Shown here piece after piece: positions 1 through 4,018 of a DNA stretch of 5,010 nt (positions are counted from its first letter, which is position 1; every line of letters begins with the position of its first letter). The notes below the pieces were generated by a model that made no database searches, was not told the origin of the DNA, and saw only the letters and a list, made by a program, of their open reading frames with translations. Made by a program: the position numbers and the translations under genes. The DNA comes from SZUA-584 sp050943225 (GTDB lineage: Bacteria; Bacillota; Clostridia; Christensenellales; SZUA-584), in contig JBMNOT010000155.1 in assembly GCA_050943225.1 (NCBI GenBank), forward strand, positions 1 through 5,010, read 5' to 3'.

Positions 1-1
1 T

Positions 2-604
2 TTCATCGTTGCGGAACGGCTGCTTAAGGTGACGCACAGCCTGCTGGCCCCCGCCGGCGCCACGCTGGATACCATCACCAAAGTCTACTCGCACCCGGAG
101 CCGCTTAGCCAATGCAGCGCGTTTCTCACCAGGCATTCGCACATTGCGGCTTTCCCCGCGCTCAGCACCGCGCAGGCTGCACAGGACGTAGCCCGCCTCA
201 ACGATGTCACCACAGCCTGCATCGCGTCCGAAGAAGCGGCGGCAATCTATGGACTTACCGTTTTGGCGACAGGCATCCAGAACAGCGAGGGCAACAGCAC
301 GCGGTTCGTAGCCGTCGCGACGCAGCCCGTCGTCCACGCCGGATGCGATAAGACGAGCATCGTATTTATGGTGGAACACCGTCCCGGCTCGCTGGCGGAA
401 GTGCTGCAGCTGTTCAAAGAGGGCGGCGTCAACATTCACAAGCTGGAATCCCGCCCGCTTAAGGACAGGCCATTCGAGTACCTGTTCCATCTGGACTTTG
501 AAGGCAGCGTATCCGACCAGCATGTGGCTGCCGTGCTGGATAGGGTGCGCGACAAATCCGCCGGGCTTACGTGGCTGGGCTCATACCCGCGCATGGCGCA
601 GTGA
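2..604 (+). CDS. pheA: Prephenate dehydratase with C-terminal ACT domain (5' end outside window)
   Basis: This is the last 200 residues of prephenate dehydratase, which decarboxylates and dehydrates prephenate to phenylpyruvate in cytosolic phenylalanine synthesis. The frame is open from base 2, so the start lies off the left edge; the GTG at 29 is internal. Counting from the first visible residue, the catalytic-domain signatures are VYSHPEPLSQC (28-38) and NSTRF (98-102), whose TRF triplet is the known active-site motif. The ACT domain runs from about 119 to 198. It contains GSLAEVL (129-135) and ESRP (149-152), the regions that bind phenylalanine in this family, so feedback inhibition by phenylalanine is expected. 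Typical stand-alone enzymes are about 280 residues, so some 80 residues of the catalytic domain are missing here. Whether a chorismate mutase domain is fused at the N-terminus cannot be seen. The gene ends 8 bases before the aroE-aroK start, in the same operon. Confidence 0.95.
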   Translation, partial: FIVAERLLKVTHSLLAPAGATLDTITKVYSHPEPLSQCSAFLTRHSHIAAFPALSTAQAAQDVARLNDVTTACIASEEAAAIYGLTVLATGIQNSEGNSTRFVAVATQPVVHAGCDKTSIVFMVEHRPGSLAEVLQLFKEGGVNIHKLESRPLKDRPFEYLFHLDFEGSVSDQHVAAVLDRVRDKSAGLTWLGSYPRMAQ

Positions 605-612
605 GGTTGACT

Positions 613-1902
613 ATGGTCAAAGCGGGACTGATCGGCGAAAAGCTCACCCACAGCCTCTCGCCGCAGATACACGAAAAGTACGGACGGCTGGCCGGTTTGG
701 ATATCGTCTACACCCTGCACGAAACCGCTCCCGATGGCCTTGCCGCATTGCTGGACCGCCTGGAAGCGGACGGCTATGCCGGCCTCAACGTGACAATACC
801 GTACAAAAAGGCTGTGATACCTTTTCTTGCCTCGCTCTCGCCCGAAGCGCAGGCCATCGGCGCAGTGAACACCATCCGTTTCGGCAGCAGCGGTCGCTCC
901 GGTCACAATACCGACTATTTCGGCCTAAAGTCGCTGCTTAAGAGAAACGGCATCCGCCTTGCAGGCAGGCGCGTGGCCGTACTGGGCAGCGGCGGGGCCG
1001 CCAGATGCGCGTATTTTCTGGCCCGGGATGAAGGCGCGGCGGAGGTGTTCACCGTCAGCCGCCGTCCCGAGGAAGCGGACAGTGATATAACGGCCATCGG
1101 TTACGACACACTGGAGCGCATGGACAGCATCGACGTGCTGATCAACGCGACGCCGGTGGGCATGTATCCCCACGTTTCTACCTGCCCCGTGCCGGACTCC
1201 GTCATACAAAAATGCGGCGCGGTGGTGGACACCATCTACAACCCGGCGGAGACGGCGCTGCTGAAGAAAGCGGCGGCGCTGGGCATCCCTCATGCCAACG
1301 GTTTGTGGATGCTGTGCGCACAGGCGCTGGCTTCGGAACAAATCTGGACGGGCCGCCCTTTCACGATGGAGGAATGCGCCGCTGTGTACGACTACATACG
1401 CCGCTCCAACATTGTGCTCATCGGCATGCCGGGCAGCGGCAAATCCACAGTGGGGGCACTGCTGGCCGAGCGGCTGGGCATGAGCTTTATGGATACCGAC
1501 GTCATGGTGGAAACCGCGCACGGCCCCATCCCTCGCATATTCGCACAGCACGGCGAAGCGGTATTCCGGCAGTACGAGCTGGACGCCGCGCGGGAAGCGG
1601 CGGGTTATATGCGCACCGTGATATCCACAGGCGGCGGAATCGTGCATACGGAAGAAGCCATGCAGGCGCTGCGTGAAACGGGCATCGTCGTGTATATCGA
1701 CAGGCCGCTGGAAACGCTGCTCAGCGAAACGGATACATCCGGCCGTCCGCTGCTGACCGGCGGCAAAAGCGCCATCAGTGCGCTGTACCAAAAGCGCCAT
1801 CATCTCTATCAGGGCTATGCAGACATCATATCTGAAAACACGGCGGACGCATCTACATGTGCTCAGGATATCATCAAAAAGCTGGAGGAATACTCAAGAT
1901 GA
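613..1902 (+). CDS. aroE/aroK: Fused shikimate dehydrogenase / shikimate kinase
   Basis: One 429-residue chain carries two consecutive shikimate pathway enzymes. Residues 1 to about 262 are NADP-dependent shikimate dehydrogenase (3-dehydroshikimate to shikimate). They show shikimate-binding SLS (14-16), NVTIPYK with catalytic Lys65, NTD with Asp101, the nucleotide-binding GSGGAA loop (125-130), NATPVGMYP (178-186) and the terminal GLWML...Q237...WTG signature. Residues from about 265 are shikimate kinase (ATP plus shikimate to shikimate 3-phosphate). They show the P-loop GMPGSGKS (271-278), Asp294 and Asp296 in DTD, FR (Arg319), GGG (340-342), lid GRPLL (Arg378) and Arg395. Both halves are full length with every expected catalytic residue, and there is practically no linker. 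ATG 613 is chosen because GAGG at 603-606 lies six bases upstream and AroE proteins begin with this K-x-G-L-I-G strand; in-frame GTGs at 571 and 601 are less likely. The aroQ start overlaps its stop codon. Confidence 0.95.
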   Translation: MVKAGLIGEKLTHSLSPQIHEKYGRLAGLDIVYTLHETAPDGLAALLDRLEADGYAGLNVTIPYKKAVIPFLASLSPEAQAIGAVNTIRFGSSGRSGHNTDYFGLKSLLKRNGIRLAGRRVAVLGSGGAARCAYFLARDEGAAEVFTVSRRPEEADSDITAIGYDTLERMDSIDVLINATPVGMYPHVSTCPVPDSVIQKCGAVVDTIYNPAETALLKKAAALGIPHANGLWMLCAQALASEQIWTGRPFTMEECAAVYDYIRRSNIVLIGMPGSGKSTVGALLAERLGMSFMDTDVMVETAHGPIPRIFAQHGEAVFRQYELDAAREAAGYMRTVISTGGGIVHTEEAMQALRETGIVVYIDRPLETLLSETDTSGRPLLTGGKSAISALYQKRHHLYQGYADIISENTADASTCAQDIIKKLEEYSR

Positions 1903-2342
1903 AAATACTGGTCATCAACGGGCCCAACATCAACATGCTGGGGCAGCGCGAACCGGACGTCTACGGACGGCAGGACTACGCCGCGCTGAAAGCAGGGCTT
2001 CAGGACTTTGCACGCACGCACAACGTCGCCATCGACGAATACCAGTCCAACATCGAAGGCGAGCTGGTCACCAAAATCCAGCAGGCGCAGGGAATCTACG
2101 ACGGCATCGTCATCAACCCCGGCGCTTATACGCATTACAGCATCGCCATTCTGGACGCGCTGAAGGCGGTGGACGTACCCGCCATCGAGGTGCACATCTC
2201 CAACATCGCCGCGCGCGAGGACTTCCGGCACAAATCGGTCACAGCAGCGGGCTGCATCGGCCAGATTTCCGGCCTCGGGTTTGATTCGTACTACCTTGCG
2301 CTGCTCGGGCTGATTAATCACTTAAAGCGGCGAAAAGGCTGA
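1899..2342 (+). CDS. aroQ: Type II 3-dehydroquinate dehydratase
   Basis: This 147-residue cytosolic enzyme reversibly dehydrates 3-dehydroquinate to 3-dehydroshikimate, the step directly before the neighbouring AroE domain; the family forms dodecamers. The length is normal for the type II class, and all hallmark residues are present: the NGPNINMLG start (7-15), the flexible loop with Arg17 and catalytic Tyr22 in REPDVYG, INPGAYTHYS (72-81) with Asn73 and His79, EVH (97-99) with Glu97 and His99, the SN pair (101-102), and Arg106/Arg110. The start is fixed by GGAGGA at 1884-1889, nine bases upstream, and by the MKILVINGPN N-terminus. The ATG shares bases with the aroE-aroK stop (ATGA), which favours translational coupling and balanced synthesis. 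No aromatic gene follows, so aroQ probably ends the operon. Its last 21 bases lie opposite the 3' end of the convergent zinc-ribbon pseudogene. Confidence 0.96.
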   Translation: MKILVINGPNINMLGQREPDVYGRQDYAALKAGLQDFARTHNVAIDEYQSNIEGELVTKIQQAQGIYDGIVINPGAYTHYSIAILDALKAVDVPAIEVHISNIAAREDFRHKSVTAAGCIGQISGLGFDSYYLALLGLINHLKRRKG

Positions 2343-2593
2343 CGGGCAATCAGTGCGATTGTCTTTCCAGGCAGGAATCTTGTCCATCGTGCGCTGCGCC
2401 ACGCCGCGTGCGGCTGTTTCGTCCAGCCCTGCGTGCGCATGAGAAAAGCCGTCATGCTCTTAAGCTTCTCGTCGTACGACTGCATGCTGCCGTCCGGCCG
2501 GGCGCAATAGCGGCAGTAGTCTTTGCTCTCGTCGCCGCTGGGATAATCCTCAGGTTTCGTCATCGGCATACCGCACACAATACAGGTTTTCAT
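2322..2593 (-). pseudogene. Small zinc-ribbon protein gene, broken by a one-base frameshift
   Basis: The first 56 codons encode a small soluble protein with two CxxC pairs (Cys4/Cys7 and Cys27/Cys30) around a GMPMTKPEDYPSGDESKDYC core. This resembles the putative zinc-ribbon family of Pfam zf-ribbon_2. After RTQG (53-56) the reading frame turns into an unnatural Trp/Arg-rich tail that ends at 2318. Adding one base in the G-run at about 2426-2429 instead restores a tail beginning LDETAARGVAQRTMDKIPAW and ending at the TAA at 2324-2322. The restored protein has 90 residues and a plausible helical C-terminus. I recall this type of tail from intact relatives, but I could not align it. The ATG at 2593 has an AGAAGGGA ribosome binding site about eight bases upstream. 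The loss could be a real mutation or a sequencing error in the G-run; the broken TetR remnant next to it favours real decay. No specific function is known to me for the family. Confidence 0.75.
2345..2366 (+). terminator. Possible weak terminator after aroQ
   Basis: Two bases after the aroQ stop, GGCAATC (2345-2351) can pair with GATTGTC (2357-2363) around a five-base loop. This gives a seven-pair stem with one G-U pair, followed by only TTT. It is in the right place to end the aromatic operon, but the stem is weak and the T-run short. The same bases were coding sequence of the opposite-strand zinc-ribbon gene, so the hairpin may be accidental. Confidence 0.25.
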
Positions 2594-2846
2594 CTAAAAT
2601 CCCTTCTCAACTCTTAAATAAGCTATTAGCTGCGCCGTACACTCCATACAGCCGTGGTATTCCGCAACGACTGCTGCAATCAGCTCTTCCAGCGATACCA
2701 AGTGGACAAACAAGGCGCCGTACGATACTCCGGCAGCTTGCGATGTCGCTGACGCGCATATTCAGCATACCACTGTCGCAAATCACCTAATACGCGGCGC
2801 TCAGCAGTCGCCGGCGCGTCTCCTGCTTTTGAAGCTTACGGCTCAT
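2594..2846 (-). pseudogene. TetR/AcrR-family regulator remnant (stop, frameshift, C-terminal domain missing)
   Basis: No open frame covers this stretch, but stitching two minus-strand frames gives a recognisable TetR DNA-binding domain. From ATG 2846 the first frame reads MSRKLQKQETRRRLLSAAY, then TAG (2789-2787), then VICDSGMLNMRVSDIA. At about 2741-2739 the frame must shift (two bases lost or one gained) and continues QAAGVSYGALFVHLVSLEEL to a TAG at 2596-2594. This follows the family pattern of helix 1 (R-x-x-L-L-x-A-A), then DIA-x-x-A-G-V-S-x-G-x-L-F-x-H, then S-x-E-E-L. Only about 85 residues remain; normal TetR proteins are near 190, so the ligand-binding domain is gone. The final TAG touches the ATG of the zinc-ribbon gene, and the remnant's last codons supply that gene's ribosome binding site. 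The two were probably co-transcribed. With a stop at codon 20 the gene cannot make a repressor. Confidence 0.8.
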
Positions 2847-2867
2847 ATGAATAACTTTCAGTTCACG

Positions 2868-2908
2868 GATTATATAATCAGAATAGATTCTTTGGATTTT
2901 TATGTCAA
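2868..2908 (-). promoter_or_regulatory. Probable promoter and palindromic operator of the TetR remnant
   Basis: On the minus strand a perfect TTGACA (2908-2903) is followed after 17 bases by TATTCT (2885-2880), a 4/6 match to the -10 consensus. Directly after it lies a perfect 12-bp palindrome, GATTATATAATC (2879-2868), which would cover the transcription start. A palindrome at this place suits the self-repression typical of TetR genes. The TATAAT inside the palindrome is a rival -10 but has no -35 at proper distance. The ATG lies about 22 bases downstream of the palindrome. Confidence 0.45.
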
Positions 2909-2910
2909 TA

Positions 2911-2942
2911 AAAACATAACAGGCTGAAGATGTCAGCCTGTT
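2911..2942 (-). terminator. Rho-independent terminator downstream of the HD gene
   Basis: AACAGGCTGA (2918-2927) and TCAGCCTGTT (2933-2942) form a perfect ten-pair stem with a five-base loop. On the minus strand it is followed by ATG and then a run of five T. It starts 26 bases past the HD gene stop and separates that gene from the TetR promoter. On the plus strand the stem runs into TTTATTT, so it could work both ways. Confidence 0.75.
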
Positions 2943-2968
2943 TATTTCTGCTTAATAAAACTCCTGTC

Positions 2969-3544
2969 TTACAGCTCGCCTTTCATCCCAATCTCTTCCG
3001 CCACTGTCCGCATCCCCTTGATGGTGTGGCCGATCAGCTCATCGAGGTCTATGCCCAGCATCTCGGCGCCCTTTTTTACCACTTCCCGGTCGACGCCCGC
3101 CGCAAAGCCCTTCTGCTTCCACTTTTTCTTGACGGAGCTCACCTCTAGGTCGAGTATGCTGCGGCTGGGTCGCATCAGCGCCGTAGCGGCGATCAGCCCA
3201 GTCAGTTCATCCGTGGCAAACAGCACTTTTTCCATCCGCTCGGTGGGCTCCACGTCGCTCACTATGCCGTAACCGTGGCTTTCAATGGCGCGCATATACT
3301 CTTCCGGAAAGCCGTACGGCGACAGCATTTCCCTCACTTTTTGGCAATGCTGCTCCGGATATTTCTCGAAGTCGATGTCATGCAGCAGCCCTATGATGCC
3401 CCATTTCTCCACGTCCTCGCCATACAGCTCTGCAAAATACCGCATCACAGCCTCCACCGTCAGCGCATGGCGGATCAGATGGTCCGCTTTTACATGCGTT
3501 TTCAATATCTCCATCGCTTCTTCACGGCTGCACGTCCATGTCAT
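2969..3544 (-). CDS. HD-superfamily metal-dependent hydrolase, uncharacterised
   Basis: The gene encodes a 191-residue soluble protein with the HD-domain metal-binding set spread in the usual order: His26 (in IRHALTVE), His55-Asp56 (GLLHDIDFE), His90 (AIESHGYG) and Asp112 (FATDELTGLI). The family includes phosphohydrolases acting on nucleotides and other phosphoesters. This single-domain subgroup (like COG2316 or HDIG-annotated proteins) has no assigned substrate that I can name. No signal peptide or membrane segment is visible, and the lysine-rich, helical C-terminus completes a normal length. ATG 3544 is chosen because AGAGGGG lies nine bases upstream; Met11 is a less likely start. The gene appears to be transcribed alone: it has its own likely promoter upstream and a terminator 26 bases downstream. 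It diverges from the LacI-family gene, and nothing in the sequence ties its role to the aromatic operon or the TetR remnant. Confidence 0.9.
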   Translation of the reverse strand: MTWTCSREEAMEILKTHVKADHLIRHALTVEAVMRYFAELYGEDVEKWGIIGLLHDIDFEKYPEQHCQKVREMLSPYGFPEEYMRAIESHGYGIVSDVEPTERMEKVLFATDELTGLIAATALMRPSRSILDLEVSSVKKKWKQKGFAAGVDREVVKKGAEMLGIDLDELIGHTIKGMRTVAEEIGMKGEL

Positions 3545-3595
3545 ATCTTTCGTCCCCTCTCACCATTCTGCTTGTATCTTTGTGGTATTGGCCAT

Positions 3596-3623
3596 ATTCT
3601 ATCACATTTTTCCGGGATGAAAA
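3596..3623 (-). promoter_or_regulatory. Probable promoter of the HD gene
   Basis: On the minus strand TAGAAT (3601-3596) is a 5/6 -10 match preceded by TG one base upstream (an extended -10, TGATAGAAT). TTTTCA (3623-3618) is a 4/6 -35 at a 16-base distance. Transcription would begin near 3589, about 45 bases before the HD start codon. Confidence 0.4.
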
Positions 3624-3672
3624 GCCTTCAGCGCGTGCGATTTTACTTTAAAACAAGCTAAATTTTTGATTT

Positions 3673-3696
3673 CAGGCTGAAAATACGGCCTGTTTT
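3673..3696 (+). terminator. Orphan terminator-like hairpin
   Basis: CAGGCTG (3673-3679) can pair with CGGCCTG (3686-3692), seven pairs including one G-U, around a six-base loop. TTTT follows on the plus strand. No plus-strand gene lies upstream that would need it. Its stem begins like the terminator on the other side of the HD gene (CAGGCTGA), so it could be a leftover of a lost gene or a small regulatory hairpin. Confidence 0.3.
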
Positions 3697-3818
3697 AACA
3701 CTAACTATGGCTCATAAACGGCCAAACAATATGTCGTACCGCTTCGATTTTTTCCCATTTCTTTATCATATAAAGCTGAAAATAAAATATCAGATCATTT
3801 TCATTTTATTAATATCTA

Positions 3819-3840
3819 TACAAACCGTTTCGATTTTGTA
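3819..3840. promoter_or_regulatory. 22-bp dyad, candidate regulator-binding site
   Basis: TACAAA (3819-3824) and TTTGTA (3835-3840) form a perfect six-base inverted repeat with a ten-base spacer. It overlaps a second inverted repeat, CGATT (3831-3835) and AATCG (3840-3844). The size fits a dimeric repressor site upstream of lacI, but in AT-rich DNA such dyads arise by chance fairly often. Confidence 0.25.
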
Positions 3841-3888
3841 ATCGTTTTTTTATAAGGAGTTTATTATCAATGCTTTTTATATTATCAT

Positions 3889-3951
3889 ATCGTTTTTACA
3901 TTGATATCTTTTCAAATAGCACACTGTGCAAAAAAATCGTAACGTTTTTAC
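3889..3951 (+). repeat. Direct repeat CGTTTTTAC upstream of lacI, possible operators
   Basis: CGTTTTTAC occurs exactly at 3891-3899 and 3943-3951, 52 bases or about five helical turns apart. The second copy contains the palindrome AACGTT (3941-3946), with a central CG as in many LacI-family operators, and ends against the -35 of the lacI promoter. Autorepression by the encoded protein is a reasonable inference but is not proven by sequence. Confidence 0.35.
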
Positions 3952-3980
3952 TTGACAGAAAAAATAGACAATATTATAAT
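3952..3980 (+). promoter_or_regulatory. Consensus sigma-A promoter of the LacI-family gene
   Basis: TTGACA (3952-3957) and TATAAT (3975-3980) are both perfect consensus hexamers separated by the ideal 17 bases. Transcription should begin near 3987, giving a leader of about 32 bases that contains the AGGA ribosome binding site (4006-4009). A promoter this strong on a repressor gene suggests it is held down by repression, probably by its own product. Confidence 0.85.
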
Positions 3981-4018
3981 ACATCTAAAGATTTCCTTAA
4001 TTTACAGGATAAAAACCA

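Larger units (their letters stand above)
3545..4018. other. Divergent intergenic region, AT-rich from about 3640
   Basis: These 474 bases separate the divergent HD and LacI-family genes. From about 3640 to 4018 the base composition falls sharply compared with the GC-rich genes on both sides. The stretch holds the HD promoter, an orphan hairpin (3673-3696), several CG-plus-T-tract motifs, a 22-bp dyad (3819-3840) and the lacI promoter. No convincing protein gene was seen. The best short frame is 3870-4022 (50 codons with a good AAGGAG), which crosses the lacI promoter. Confidence 0.6.

Noticed and set aside
436..906. 156-codon minus-strand open frame across the pheA/aroE junction
   Set aside because: It is antisense to two well-supported enzymes and has no recognisable motif.
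925..1803. 292-codon minus-strand open frame
   Set aside because: It lies fully antisense to aroE-aroK. Its product is rich in His, Arg and Ala without any recognisable domain, as expected for the reverse strand of a GC-rich gene.
2318..2430. Reading the zinc-ribbon gene as an intact 91-residue protein
   Set aside because: The tail after residue 56 is Trp/Arg-rich and unlike the rest, while the neighbouring frame gives a natural continuation of nearly the same length.
2869..2874. TATAAT as the -10 of the TetR remnant promoter
   Set aside because: No -35 lies at 16-18 bases upstream; the perfect TTGACA is 28 bases away, whereas TATTCT sits at exactly 17.
3275..3661. 128-codon plus-strand open frame opposite the HD gene
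   Set aside because: The minus strand carries an HD protein with complete metal-binding residues; this frame is its shadow.
3820..3833. Catabolite-repression (cre) site at AAACCGTTT
   Set aside because: The core resembles a cre box, but the outer TG and CA positions do not match the consensus.
3731..3841. 36-codon frame with a hydrophobic C-terminal half
   Set aside because: There is no ribosome binding site ahead of its ATG, and the hydrophobic look follows from AT-rich sequence.
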